Positions 29,972 through 40,800 of a DNA stretch of 64,000 nucleotides are shown piece by piece. The position numbers and the translations under genes are program-made. The notes below the pieces were generated by a model. That model was not told where the DNA came from and ran no database searches. It saw only the letters and a list, made by a program, of their open reading frames with translations. Positions within the stretch are counted from its first letter, which is position 1. Each line of letters starts with the position of its first letter. Source of the stretch: Kiritimatiellia bacterium (GTDB lineage: Bacteria; Verrucomicrobiota; Kiritimatiellia; CAIVKH01); assembly GCA_027493775.1 (NCBI GenBank), contig JAOSKE010000002.1, positions 310,001 to 374,000 of the forward strand, in the 5' to 3' direction.

Positions 29972-30838
29972 GATTTGTTCCCATTCAAAAGTCGTTTTCC
30001 AACAGGCCAACCATGCCACACTGCGGGGATTTTTGCGAACCGCTTTTGCATGACCTCAAGCGCCTGCGGATTGTGATCCACGAGGATGCAATCCCTTCCC
30101 AGTTCCCACGCCGATTCGCCAAAGGAGCCGCTGCCGGCAAAAAAATCAAGGAGGCGCGAATCCGGATTCGAATGCACCTTCACAATGCGATCCAAAATGC
30201 CGCGCGGCTTCTGTGTGGGATAGCCGGTTTTTTCTTTTCCCGTGGGGCTGACAATAGTGTGCCACCAGACATCCGTCGGCGTTTTCCCACGCGCGGCCTT
30301 CTCCGGCCCCACCAAGCCCGGCGCCATATAGGGAATCCGGTCGGAGGCGGCAAGGTTGAAAATATACTTCTTCGGATCGCGCGCATACCAAAGGATATTG
30401 TCGTGCTTCGCAGGCCAGCGCGTCTTCGAGCGCGCCGTAGTCGTAGGACCAAATGATCTCATTGATAAACGAGTCGCGGCCGAAAATTTGATCAAGGCGC
30501 ACTTTCGCATAATGCACTTCGCGACAATCCAGATGCAGAAGCAAGCTCCCCTCCGCACTGAGAAGGCGATGGGATTCCGTGAGGCGTGGCTCTAGGAAGG
30601 CGAGATAGTCGTCAAACGTGTCTTTGTAGGAACGCTTTCCGAGCGCCTCTGTGCGGTATCTTTTCCCTGCAAACCCGAGGCGGTCGCCATGTTTATCGTG
30701 CGTCGTACGGAGTTGCTTGCGCGCTTGGGTCTTTCCGGTGTTGAACGGCGGGTCAATATAGATCAGGTCAATCGAACCATCCGGCAGGCCACGTAGGACG
30801 CCGAGGTTGTCACCGAAATAAATATCGAGCGTTGGCAT
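29968..30838 (-). CDS. beta-class DNA adenine-N6 or cytosine-N4 methyltransferase (frame broken)
   Basis: About 289 residues. The order catalytic motif then SAM motif marks the beta class: DLIYIDPPFNTGK (motif IV, DPPF), then FINEIIWSYDYG, a frame break near 30429-30437, then KHDNILWYARDPKKYIFN, DVWWHTIVSPTGKEKTGYPT, QKPRGILDRI and DFFAGSGSFGE (motif I). The break needs one deletion or a two-base insertion and lies in a GCGCGC stretch. DPPF favours adenine N6. No restriction gene is next to it, so it may be an orphan regulatory methylase. The downstream redoxin-like gene is translationally coupled. Confidence 0.85.
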
Positions 30839-30918
30839 TTGCGTCTATCCATATCGCCGGAGCGCACCCCGGCGATACGGATGAAAAATTTGCGAAGCGC
30901 GTGGCGTTCGATGCAAAA

Positions 30919-31707
30919 TCAGAACGGGCCGAAGTCCTCGGCCTCTTCGTCTTCTTCGTCGGCGGGAATGACGGCCGCAGCGTTCTCTTCAACCAGCGCC
31001 TCGTGGCGCGGAAGGAAGGGGCTGACCAGCGCGTAAAAAATTCCGTAGGCGCACATGGCCAAGGCAGAAATTAACGCCACGCCACCCTGCAAGAACAACA
31101 TCATCACCATGGCAATGCCAGCGATGAAGAACAACGGCGCTTTTGTCGGCTTCGCGTAATGCAGGGTCGAGACCTGCAAAACAAGAAACACGGTAGACAG
31201 CGTCCAGACCAGCGCAGCGAACGGACCGGCATACAAGCTGAGGCTGCCGAAGATATCGTCACGCACCATGCCGCTTTGCGTAATGAAAACCAGCATGGCC
31301 ACCCAACCGGCGTTCACCGTAATCGGCAAGCCGAGAAAGCCGCGCTGACCGCGGAACGGATCGGCAACGCGAAACCGCGCAAGACGCATCGCGCCGGACA
31401 TGACGGTAAAGCAAACAAATGCCAGCCCCAGTATCCCGTGATCCTTCATCACAAGCTCGTAGGCAAGCATCGCCGGGGCGACGCCGTAGCCGATCACATC
31501 AACAAATGTATCCAGATCGGCGCCGAAACTGGTCGAACCCCGCACCCAGCGGGCAACGTTGCCGTCGAGTCCATCGAACACGAGGCACAGCATGATTAAC
31601 TGCGCGGAGATGATGAACTCGCCCTCGGCGGCATTAATAATACTCAGCACCGCACAAACCAACGCCGCGAGCGTAAATAAATTAGGAATAATTTTTCGCC
31701 ACATCAT
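30919..31707 (-). CDS. pssA: CDP-diacylglycerol-serine O-phosphatidyltransferase
   Basis: A 262-residue integral membrane enzyme that makes phosphatidylserine. The CDP-alcohol phosphatidyltransferase signature is complete: DGNVARWVRGSTSFGADLD followed by TFVD. About seven hydrophobic segments surround it, and the C-terminus is acidic. The start ATG overlaps the psd stop (ATGA), so the two consecutive steps of phosphatidylethanolamine synthesis form one operon with psd first. Confidence 0.95.
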   Translation of the reverse strand: MMWRKIIPNLFTLAALVCAVLSIINAAEGEFIISAQLIMLCLVFDGLDGNVARWVRGSTSFGADLDTFVDVIGYGVAPAMLAYELVMKDHGILGLAFVCFTVMSGAMRLARFRVADPFRGQRGFLGLPITVNAGWVAMLVFITQSGMVRDDIFGSLSLYAGPFAALVWTLSTVFLVLQVSTLHYAKPTKAPLFFIAGIAMVMMLFLQGGVALISALAMCAYGIFYALVSPFLPRHEALVEENAAAVIPADEEDEEAEDFGPF

Positions 31708-32373
31708 GACGGTTCCCCTTTCTTAATCCGCGCAATCGCAGTTTTCCCTGCAAACACACGATCCCCTTTTTTTCACAAGAATATTCACATCTGCCGCTGG
31801 CAAGTAAATATCTAAACGCGAGCCGAACTTCATCATCCCAATTCGTTCTCCGATAGAGAGTTGCTGGCCTTCGTCCAACCAATAAACGACACGGCGGACG
31901 ATCGGACCGACGATTTGCTTGACCAAACAGCGGGTGCGACGGCCCTCGATATAAATGGAGCTGTGCTCGTTGTACTCGGATGCAGCCTGCTGAATCGTCA
32001 ACAAATGCTTGCCGGGCGTATAGCCAAGCGCCTTCACGGTTCCCGCGATTGGCGCGCGGTTCACGTGGACGTCAAACGGCGTCAGAAATGTGCTGATGCG
32101 GACACAGTTCACGCCGAGATATTTTTCTTCCGGCATTTCCTCCACACACCGCACCCACCCGTCGGCACCGGACACCACGACGCTTCCGTCGGCGACCTGC
32201 GGACGCTCCGGGTCGCGAAAGAAATAGATCATAAACAAGACGAGAATAATGCCCAGCAGTACGACGACGCTAGCCGTCACCAACCAATGCAGCCAAAAGA
32301 GCAACGCGGAGATGACTCCGGTCACAGCAACGATCACCAGCGTATGAGACCAAAAACCCTTAGCAAGCTTCAC
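31704..32373 (-). CDS. psd: phosphatidylserine decarboxylase proenzyme, short form (3' end frame broken)
   Basis: Converts phosphatidylserine to phosphatidylethanolamine. About 222 residues: two N-terminal membrane segments, FFRDPERP, ISTFLTPFDVHVNRAP, NEHSS and the self-cleavage site KFGSRLDIYLP, where Ser becomes the pyruvoyl group. The frame as given ends in an odd Cys-rich tail after an A7 run (31767-31773). Removing one A gives LVKKGDRVFAGKTAIARI, the normal C-terminus, and moves the stop to overlap the pssA start. This is strong evidence for a sequence error. Confidence 0.93.
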
Positions 32374-32462
32374 TACTCACCCTCATAAAGATAAACCACG
32401 CCGAAGACTATAACGATCTGTTCGCCCGCCGCAAGTGAATGCGGTCGGATTCACGCAGGGGC

Positions 32463-33455
32463 TCACAGGTTGTTGATCCGCTCATATTCCGCCAAACAGG
32501 ATGGGCAAATGCCGTGGCTGAATTCGGCGTCGGAATGGGTGCGCACATATATTTCAATTTGCTGCCATGAGCCTTGGTCATCACGGATACGCTTGCAGTG
32601 TGCGCAAATCGGAATCATTCCGCGCAGCGTTTTGACCTCGGAGAGCGCCTTCTGAAGCGCGGCCTCCGCCTGCTTGCGACGGGCAATCTCGTCCTCCGCG
32701 CTCGTCAGCTTGGCCCTGATATCTGCGATCTGCCGGAGAATTGCCAGAATGGGCCGGTTTTCAATTTCAACATCCCTCCGCTTGCTCTCCAACCGGATGT
32801 AAAAATAAAGGAGCGGGAAGGCGACCACGCTGACAAAAAGGCGGCTGATCAATGAGCCGGTGAGGATGCCCAGATAGTGCGGCGTGCCCGCAAAGGCAAG
32901 GGTGGAGAACAGCGCGACATCCAGCCACATCACGCCGAGCAGCGTGAAAAAGGTGCGGCTCCAAAGCTTGATGCGCAGCGCGGGCTGGCCAAGCATCTCC
33001 CACACGATGGCCAGAAAAACCAGATCCACCAGCGTCGTGAAGATCGAAGCGCTGTTGATGCGCAGACTCGGCATCGGGACATTTTGCAGCGTCGCCCCGC
33101 TAATCAACGCATCCTGAAAATGAAGGACGAGCGCGATGAAGGGAACGAGAGCGGAAATCCCGACAACCGTTGAAATCAGGACGCGCGTGGGCCGCGGGCC
33201 ATCGAATACGTAAATGCCAAAAACGCCGAGCAATAGAGATGTGTAGAAAACGGTGGAGCCGATGTTAAAGGTCAATCCGCTATCCATCACCACCCGCAAT
33301 CCGGCGTCCGTCGTCCACGACATTACGGCGGTGATGCAGCCCATGAGCGCGTAGAAGTGGATCAGGCCGAAACGGTGGCGCAACGAGTGGGCCCAAAGGA
33401 CCAACGCATAGACCAGAAGCGCCTCACAAATTAATACCAATAACGCGCTATCCAT
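32463..33455 (-). CDS. multi-pass membrane sensor with coiled coil and C-terminal Cys-rich motif
   Basis: Start ATG 33455 (DSALLVLICEALLVY follows) gives about 330 residues. Seven or so transmembrane segments (residues ~1-215) resemble the VUPS-type sensory membrane module. A coiled coil follows (RQIADIRAKLTSAEDEIARR), then a zinc-finger-like CAHCKRIRDDQGSW...GICPSC motif often found at the end of bacterial sensory proteins. There is no kinase or GGDEF domain, so the output partner is elsewhere or binds the Cys motif. Divergent from top6B. Confidence 0.7.
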   Translation of the reverse strand: MDSALLVLICEALLVYALVLWAHSLRHRFGLIHFYALMGCITAVMSWTTDAGLRVVMDSGLTFNIGSTVFYTSLLLGVFGIYVFDGPRPTRVLISTVVGISALVPFIALVLHFQDALISGATLQNVPMPSLRINSASIFTTLVDLVFLAIVWEMLGQPALRIKLWSRTFFTLLGVMWLDVALFSTLAFAGTPHYLGILTGSLISRLFVSVVAFPLLYFYIRLESKRRDVEIENRPILAILRQIADIRAKLTSAEDEIARRKQAEAALQKALSEVKTLRGMIPICAHCKRIRDDQGSWQQIEIYVRTHSDAEFSHGICPSCLAEYERINNL

Positions 33456-33552
33456 ATCACTCACGTGTAGGACAATCCGCGCCATCCAGCAATTCCAAAT
33501 AAAAGGCTTTTTGCTGGCAGATGCCGGGCGCACACCCTACCCTACGCGCCGC

Positions 33553-35329
33553 ATGAAAAAGAAGGACACAAAAACAGGGGACGCTGCCGGTGACGTGGTG
33601 ACGGGCCGGGCGAAAAAAGATCAGCAAGGTGGAAACCGCAGAGTCCATGGGCGCGCGTCAGCGCGAGATCGCCGTTTCCGAGTTCTTCTTGAAAAACCGC
33701 CACCTGCTGGGCTTCGATTCCCCGCGTCGTGCGCTATTAACGGCGGTAAAGGAAGCGGTGGATAACTCGATGGACGCCTGCGAGGAGGCCGGAATCGTCC
33801 CGGAAATAAGCGTCGAGCTGGAGCAAACGGCTGCAACCCGCTTCCGCGTAACGGTCACGGACAATGGGCCGGGCATCGTCAAATCGCAAATCCCGAAAAT
33901 TTTCGCAAAACTGCTGTACGGCTCGAAGTTTCACCGCCTCCGCATGTCGCGCGGGCAACAGGGCATCGGTATCAGCGCCGCCGGAATGTACGGACAACTG
34001 ACGACCGGCTCGGCAACGCGAATCCTATCGCGCACCAAGGGGAGCAAAACGGCGCACGCGATAGATCTGCAAATTGATACCAAGAGCAACAAGCCCGTCA
34101 TCCTCTCGGATAAAGAACAGGACTGGAGGCCGACATTCCAAAACGTGGATGAAACGGGCGTGCCGACCGGCGAGCCGCACAGCTACGCGCACGGCACTTC
34201 CGTCTCGATTGAAATGGAAGCACAGTATCAGCGCGGCAAGTTGTCGGTGGACGAATTTCTTAAGCAGTGCGCGATCATAAATCCGCATCTCACACTTCAC
34301 TACCGCCTGGCGCTGACATCAAAGGCGGACTCGAAAAGCCAAAGCGCAAACACCGGCGAACAGACTGCGGCGGCGGGCAATGGAAATGAAGCGCGAGTCA
34401 CCTATGCGCGCGCGCTCAAGGAAATGCCCAAGGTTCCGAATGAAATCATGCCGCACCCTCACGGCGTGGAACTGGGCATGTTGATGCAGATGCTGAAGGA
34501 CAGCTCGTCGCGCACCCTGCGCGCGGCGCTGTCGAGCGATTTTTCGCGCGTGAGCGATCAGACCGCACTGCAAATTTGCGAGCGCGCGGGATTGAACCCC
34601 AAGGCCAATCCGACCCGCGTGGCGCATCAGGAAGCGGAAGCGCTGTATTCGGCAATTCAGGAAACCAAGTTGATGCGACCGCCGACGGACTGTCTTTCGC
34701 CCATCGGCGAAGCACAGATTGTCGCAGGGCTGGAGAAAGAAATTCGCGCCGACTTTTACACCTCCGTCACGCGCGACCCCAACGTTTATCGCGGAAACCC
34801 GTTTCAAATTGAAGTCGGACTGGCCTATGTAAAGCCCGAAGACACGCGGGGTGTTGAAGAAATGGGCCAGGAAGAGCCAATCCGCCTTCTCCGTTTCGCA
34901 AATCGCGTTCCCCTGCTCCATCAGCCCGGCGCGTGTGCGATTACCAAGGCGGTGGTCGGCGTAAATTGGAAATCGTATGGACTGACTCAACCGAAAGGCG
35001 CACTGCCCCTCGGCCCGCTCGTGCTGATGGTTCACGTAGCCAGCGTTTGGGTTCCGTTCACCAGTGAGAGCAAGGACGCCATTGCGAGCTACGAAGAAAT
35101 TCTTACAGAAATGACCCTCGCGCTGCAGGAGTGTGGACGACGCCTGCATGTATTCCTCAATAAGCGCCGCCGCGACATGGAGGCCGCGCGCAAACGGAAC
35201 TACATCGAACTCTACATCCCGCATCTGGCCCTTGGCTTAAAGGAAATTTTGGGATTCCCGGACAGGGAAAAACAACGGGTTGAACACGACTTGAAAAAAA
35301 TGCTCGAAAAAACTCATTTGGATGTCTGA
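33553..35329 (+). CDS. top6B: type II DNA topoisomerase VI subunit B (N-terminus frame broken)
   Basis: About 591 residues after removing one A from the A6 run at 33613-33618, which joins ATG 33553 to the main frame. The GHKL ATPase domain is well conserved: ISVAEFF-like VSEFFLKNRHLLGFD, the N box EAVDNSMDACEEAG, VTDNGPGI, and GQQGIGISAAGMYGQLTTG. A transducer domain with the catalytic switch-lysine region follows (PVLL...NWKSYGL). Topo VI is chiefly archaeal and plant, and rare in bacteria. The A subunit (Spo11-like), normally adjacent, is not in this window. The next gene is an unrelated PLP enzyme whose start overlaps the stop by one base. Confidence 0.92.
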
Positions 35330-36819
35330 TGACGCCCGACCGTGAATTAATTACCAAACCCTGCTGGCGTCCCGAAGACCTCGGCGCGCCGCTGCCGGAT
35401 TTGCCGCACGCAAACTCCGTCTGCCTGCCGACCTGGCAGGATGTGGTGCATTACGAGGAAAAGAATCCGCGCGTCATGGATCGTCTGCGCGCCGGATATC
35501 CGCGCTTTGTCGTGCCGCCGCCGTGCGCGCACGTCTTTGCCCTTGCGCAAAATGAACTTTGCGCCGGGGATGAGCGGTGTCACCTCTACTCCACCCAGCG
35601 CGCGGCGGAACGTTGCGTCGAACGGATCCAAGCGTGGTGCGGCGCGACGGCGCGCACAGTCGAATGGCCTAAAGGAAATATGTACGCAGTCTGCTTCCCG
35701 GCGAGCGCTGCGGACGCTGCGCTGAAATACTGGCGACATACAGGCGACGGCATTTCATCGAGGCGGGCGCAGGCGCTCCTTGATGGCACACCAGAACCGG
35801 ATGCGACAGAGGCCCGGGCGAAGCTTCAACGTCGCATCGCTGAAGCAACCGGAGTCACGCCTGATTGCGTCTATTTTTTCCGCTCCGGCATGGCTGCCAT
35901 TTACACGATTTATCGCGCGATGGTCCGGCGCACACCCGGACAACCGCTCATTCAACTCGGCTTCCCCTATGTGGACACGCTGAAGATTTTGCAGGACTTC
36001 GGCACACCGCATGTGTTCCTGCCTCACGCGCTCGAACGTGACATCAATATGCTGCATCAGGTCTCACTCGGTGAAACGATTGCGGGGCTGCTCTGCGAAT
36101 TTCCATCCAACCCCGTGTTAATCAGCGCCGACCTCACTCGCGTACGAGAGATTTCTCTGCGCAACCGATTCCCCATCGTCATTGATGACACCATCTCCAC
36201 TTGGATAAATGTGGATCTGATGCCGGTCGCGGATGCCATTGTCACAAGCCTGACCAAATGGTTCACCGGACGTGGCGATGTGATGGGCGGATCGGTGGTG
36301 TTGAATCCCAGAAGTCCATTCGCCGACGAACTCCGCGCCGCGCTCGACGCAGAATACGAAGATTGTACGTGGGGCGAATCATTGATTCTCGCGGAAGAGC
36401 TCTCGCGCGATGCAAACGTGCGCGTGCGACAGTCCACCGCTACCGCATCCGCTGTCGCAGAGTGGTTGCGCAAGCAATCGGGCGTGGAGGCCGTATATTA
36501 TCCGCAGTTCAAACAGTCCGAAATGTATGATCGGTTCCGTCGGCCCGACGGCGGTTACGGCGGGCTGTTTTCGTTCACCCTCAAAAATCCGGAGAAGACC
36601 AGCGAATGCTTTTACAATGCGCTGGAAATATCGAAGGGGCCAAATCTCGGGACCACCTTCAGCCTCTGCTGTCCGTTCACCTTGCTCGCGCACTATGGCG
36701 AACTGGATTGGGCCGAACAATGCGGCGTGCCGCGCTGGCTGATGCGCCTCTCCATCGGATTGGAAACGGCGGATGATTTAATCGCGCGGATCGGTCGCGC
36801 GCTCGATGCGGCGCGTTAA
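35329..36819 (+). CDS. cystathionine gamma-synthase-like PLP-dependent enzyme
   Basis: A 496-residue Cys/Met-metabolism PLP enzyme. The C-terminal ~340 residues hold the fold-type I core: CVYFFRSGMAAIYTIYRAM, CEFPSNPVL, PIVIDDTISTW (cofactor Asp), SLTKWFTGRGDVMGGS with the PLP lysine, and LMRLSIGLE at the end. The ~150-residue N-terminal extension, with several cysteines, resembles fungal STR2-type synthases rather than the short bacterial MetB. Likely substrates are an activated homoserine and cysteine, but this is not certain. It is coupled to top6B by TGATG, with no known functional link. Confidence 0.85.
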   Translation: MTPDRELITKPCWRPEDLGAPLPDLPHANSVCLPTWQDVVHYEEKNPRVMDRLRAGYPRFVVPPPCAHVFALAQNELCAGDERCHLYSTQRAAERCVERIQAWCGATARTVEWPKGNMYAVCFPASAADAALKYWRHTGDGISSRRAQALLDGTPEPDATEARAKLQRRIAEATGVTPDCVYFFRSGMAAIYTIYRAMVRRTPGQPLIQLGFPYVDTLKILQDFGTPHVFLPHALERDINMLHQVSLGETIAGLLCEFPSNPVLISADLTRVREISLRNRFPIVIDDTISTWINVDLMPVADAIVTSLTKWFTGRGDVMGGSVVLNPRSPFADELRAALDAEYEDCTWGESLILAEELSRDANVRVRQSTATASAVAEWLRKQSGVEAVYYPQFKQSEMYDRFRRPDGGYGGLFSFTLKNPEKTSECFYNALEISKGPNLGTTFSLCCPFTLLAHYGELDWAEQCGVPRWLMRLSIGLETADDLIARIGRALDAAR

Positions 36820-37871
36820 ACCTCGGGAACGGCGCCCGACGGTTCCGATGGCGTACGTATTTTCTCAATCCGTGCGCGAAGGTCTTCCTGCTGCGCCAGC
36901 AAGTGCTGAACACCCTGAAGAACATTTGCGGCGGCAACGCGAAGGCTGATCTCCCGGCTGACAAGCGTCTTCTCGTCTTTTTCCAGCGCGGCGGCATCGG
37001 CCCCCAGCCCGGCCTGCCGCGCGACCAAATCCTGATGCTCCAAACGAAGGTCGCTCAACTCATCCAGCAGCGCCACAATTCGCACCGGCGTCGCCACGCG
37101 CGGCGTTGCGCGAACGGGCTGTTCGCCTCCCCGCTTGTTTAGCTTCCCCATCGCCATCGGTTGGCTGACGGAAGTTCCCGAAGTCGCCTGAATATCCTTG
37201 AGGCGCGCCTCCGCCTCCCCTCGACGCGTGTTCAACCTTGCAATAGCTTCACCCAACTCGCCCTGCGCCGCGACAATGCGCTGCTGCCGCTCCATCACAC
37301 TCACGCGATCCGCTGCGAGTTGGTTCATCCCGTCCCGCAGCGATTCGAGCTTCGCGCCCAATGCGGATGCCTCCGCGTCGGCATTCTGCAATTTCTGCAA
37401 CACCTCCAACGCGCTTGCAATCCCGCCGAAATCGAACGCGGCAACGGAGAGCGATGAAGCCTGTCCACCGCGAGAGCGGCGCTGCAGCTCCGCAAGCGCA
37501 ACCTTCGCTTCATCCAGCGCCCGCTGAATGACCTGCGTATCTCCACGCAACGCCCCCGATTCATTGCGCGCAACGGCAAGCGCGTTTTGGAGATTGCTGA
37601 TATCGGTATTCATCCGATGCGCGAAGGTTGCAAACAAGGCCCCGCCGATAATCAAAATCGCGACCAACACGCCAAGAAAGGTCAGCGCTACTCCGATCAA
37701 CCGGCGGCGTGCGCGGCGCCGCTCAAGCTCCAAAAACTCCTGAAATGCCTGCAAGACCGGCAGCCGGTTTCCGAACGCCTGAAGCGACGCGCCATCCCGA
37801 AGGGATTGCGCGTCTTGATTCGCCGCCAAGGTGCGAACCTGATTCTTCAGCGCTTGCGGCGGCATATCCAT
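36816..37871 (-). CDS. single-pass membrane coiled-coil protein
   Basis: 351 residues. The N-terminal ~57 residues are cytoplasmic, one transmembrane segment spans ~60-85 (VALTFLGVLVAILIIGGALF), and the remainder is heptad-rich coiled coil (for example NTDISNLQNALAVARNESGA and the segments around 170-230 and 270-340). No enzymatic motif was seen. It follows the giant coiled-coil gene on the same strand with an 18-base gap, so the two probably form an operon and may interact through their coils. The 3' end overlaps the PLP-enzyme stop by 4 bases. Confidence 0.75.
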   Translation of the reverse strand: MDMPPQALKNQVRTLAANQDAQSLRDGASLQAFGNRLPVLQAFQEFLELERRRARRRLIGVALTFLGVLVAILIIGGALFATFAHRMNTDISNLQNALAVARNESGALRGDTQVIQRALDEAKVALAELQRRSRGGQASSLSVAAFDFGGIASALEVLQKLQNADAEASALGAKLESLRDGMNQLAADRVSVMERQQRIVAAQGELGEAIARLNTRRGEAEARLKDIQATSGTSVSQPMAMGKLNKRGGEQPVRATPRVATPVRIVALLDELSDLRLEHQDLVARQAGLGADAAALEKDEKTLVSREISLRVAAANVLQGVQHLLAQQEDLRARIEKIRTPSEPSGAVPEV

Positions 37872-37889
37872 CGTTTCAATTCCCTTGAA

Positions 37890-40800
37890 TTACTTCAGCT
37901 TCAACCACGGCATGGACGAAAATTTGCTACGCGGGTCTTTCGGATCGTCCGGTGATCTCGATGAATCTCCGGCGGCGTCCGAAGCGCTCTCCTGCGACTT
38001 CTTCCATGTTTCCAACTCTTTTTGCGCCTGCGCCTCAATATCCGCCAAACGCGGCCCCGCCGGTCGCGCGATGGGAGCGGGCGCTTCACTCGCGGATGAA
38101 CGCGCGCGAACTCTAGGCAACGGAGCCGACGGCTTCAACTCAACCTCATCCGGCTCCACCACATTGGAAGAATGGACGGCGGGCGGCGGCTCAATCGGCG
38201 AAGGCGCAACCGACGGCATCACTCGACGCGCGGGCCGCGGCGCCCGCGCTGCGGGAACTGCGGCGGGAGGAACCGGCGCGGTCAAACCGCCGCCACTCTT
38301 GCGCATGGTCAACTCGCGTTGGTTCTGTTCCAACTTCGACGAGAGTGAACGCCAATCCTGCTGCAACTGCTCAATACGCCGTGTAAGCACCTGTTCCTTG
38401 CTGCGCCAACGGGAGGCCTTGTCCTCAAAAAGTTTCTTCTCGTGAACCAACTGCTGATCGCGCTGGCGAACAAGGTTCTGATTATCCTGGATCGCCTTCT
38501 TGAGCTGCAGAATCTCAAGTTCCTTCTGACGGCGCTGCTCGCGTTCTTCGTCATAGAATTTTTTTCTGCTGTTGCAGACGCACACCCAACGCCTCGTTCT
38601 CTTGCCGGATTTGATCGGTACGCTGCTGCAAGTCTTCGATCTTCAGGCGGCTGCGCTCTTCCACATCCTCTTTTTCAAGGCGTAACTGATCGAGTTCCTG
38701 CGATTCCTTCTCAAACGCCTCGCGCAATTGCTCGTGTTCCTGCTGTAGGATGTCGAACTGCTGACGGAAGTCCTCTTCGCGCTCCTGCGCCCGCTTGCGC
38801 TCCTCGTCCAGCGTGATCTGATGCTGCTCAAGATCCTGCGCGGTTTGTTCAAGGCGAACGGTCAGTTGCAGTTGCGATTCCTGCAATTGGTTCACACGAC
38901 TGATCAGTTCGTCGCGCTCCTGCTGCAGACGATCCTCCGAACTCTCAAACGCAAGTTTATCCTGCGCGGACTGCTCCGCGAGGGTGCGCGCGCGTTCTTC
39001 CGTTTCCTGTGCGCGGGACTCCTGCCGTTCAAGCGCCTCTTCGACCTGCTTGCGCATCGCCTGTTCGTGCGCAATTTGCGAACGCTGGCTCTCAATTTCG
39101 CTCTCGCGATCAGAAAGCTGTTTGCGCGCATCGTCGGCGGCCGTTTGCAGATGAGCCAGCTCCTGCTCTTTCGCACGACGGGCCTTCTGCTCCTCGGCAA
39201 GCGCCTTGCGAACGCGCTCCAACTCCTCCAGCTTCTGCTGTGCGCGGGAAAGCTCACTGCCGCTCTGCCGCTGCACCTGCTGCAATTCGCTCGCCGTTGC
39301 GCGATGCGCCTCCTGAAGCTGCGCCAGCGCCTGCTGCAACTCCATCTCCCTCCGCTCCGCTGCCTGACGCGCAACCTCTTGTAATTCGCGCAGCTCGTTC
39401 AACGCCATTTCGCGTTGGCGCAATTCAGCCACCGTGTTTTCCCGTTGCGCCTTCGCCTCTTCCAGCCGCTGAGTCGCCTCTTGCAAGGTCGCGGCCTGCG
39501 CCTCTTCGCTTTCCTTTTGTTGGTTCCGCGCGTCTTCCAGATGCGCCTTCGCCGCCTCAAGTTCAACGCGCTGTTTCTCCAACTGCTGCAACGCCTGTTG
39601 CAGCTCGCTCCCGCGCCCTTCGAGTTCGTGCGTGAGACTCTCCACGCGCTCGGACAGCGTCTGTTCGCGTTCGCGCGAGCCGGACTCCACAGTGACCCGC
39701 AACGTCTTTTCCTCGTCAATCGAAGCGCGCAAATGGGACACATCCGCCAGGGTCTCCGCGTGACGACGCTGCCATTCCTCAATCTCGCCGCGCAGGGATT
39801 CCTCATTCTCTTTCGCGCGCGAAGTGGCGTCGTCCAGCACGCCCACCGTACGCTCCATTTCGGAACGCAGCGCCTCAAGCGCCTGCGCGGAGTCGTCGGC
39901 GTGCAGGCGAATTTCTTCAACCTGTTGTTCCAGGGCAATCTTCTCGGCCGTCCACGCCTCCAGCGCGGCGGCGTGTGTTGTTTCGCGGTCGCGCGCCTCC
40001 CATTCCAACTGCTCCGCGCGTGTCGTCGCGGCGGCCAGCGATTCCTGCAACTGCTCGATCCTCGCGCTCAATTCCTGCTCCAACACCCGCGCGTGTTCGG
40101 AGGTTTGGCCGAGAGAAGACTGATGAAAACGCAACTCCTCCTCGCGCTGACGCAAGTCTTCCAGCGCGTCGTCGCGCAGCTTCGTCATTTCATCGAGACG
40201 GACTTGCAGATCGCCGACGCGCTTAACTGCCGCGCGCTGGTCTTCCTGTACGGAATCCAAGCGCGCATTCCACTCCTCTTCCGTCTTTCGCGCGCGATCC
40301 CGCGCTTCCTCCAGCGCCTGGCGGCTGCGGTCCATCTCCAGTTCCGCCGCTTGAAGTTTTGTCCGCGTCGCGCCGCTCTCCGCTTGCGCTTTCTGCAACT
40401 GCTGGGCAAGGTTCTGCTCCGCCTGCTTCCGGCTTTGCTGCGTATCCGCCACCCGCGTCTTCTCAGCCTCCAGCGCGGCCTCCAACTCGGCGACCCGCGT
40501 CAGCGCCGCGCGACGGCGATCAAAGAGCTCAATATGGCTCTGCAAATCGCTGCCGACCAAATCGCGGATGGACTGAATACGCTCGCGCCCGAAACGCTCC
40601 TTGTTCTGCACCGCGTCGCGAACCGTATTCAGAAATTCACGTTCCTTCGCGATTTCCTGCTCAACCTTGGTGGACTCGGTGAGTAACAAATCTTTGATCA
40701 GCTCCGCCTGCTCGCGGCGCTGCTTCTCGCCCTCGTCCCGCTCCCGTTGCAAGAACGCCGACCGGGCCTTTTCCGAATCGAGATCGCGGCGCGTCTGTTC

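Noticed and set aside
6565..33618. Programmed ribosomal frameshifting at the homopolymer breaks
   Set aside because: Too many unrelated genes are affected, in both directions, including genes never known to use it; there are no conserved stimulators. Sequence error explains all of them.
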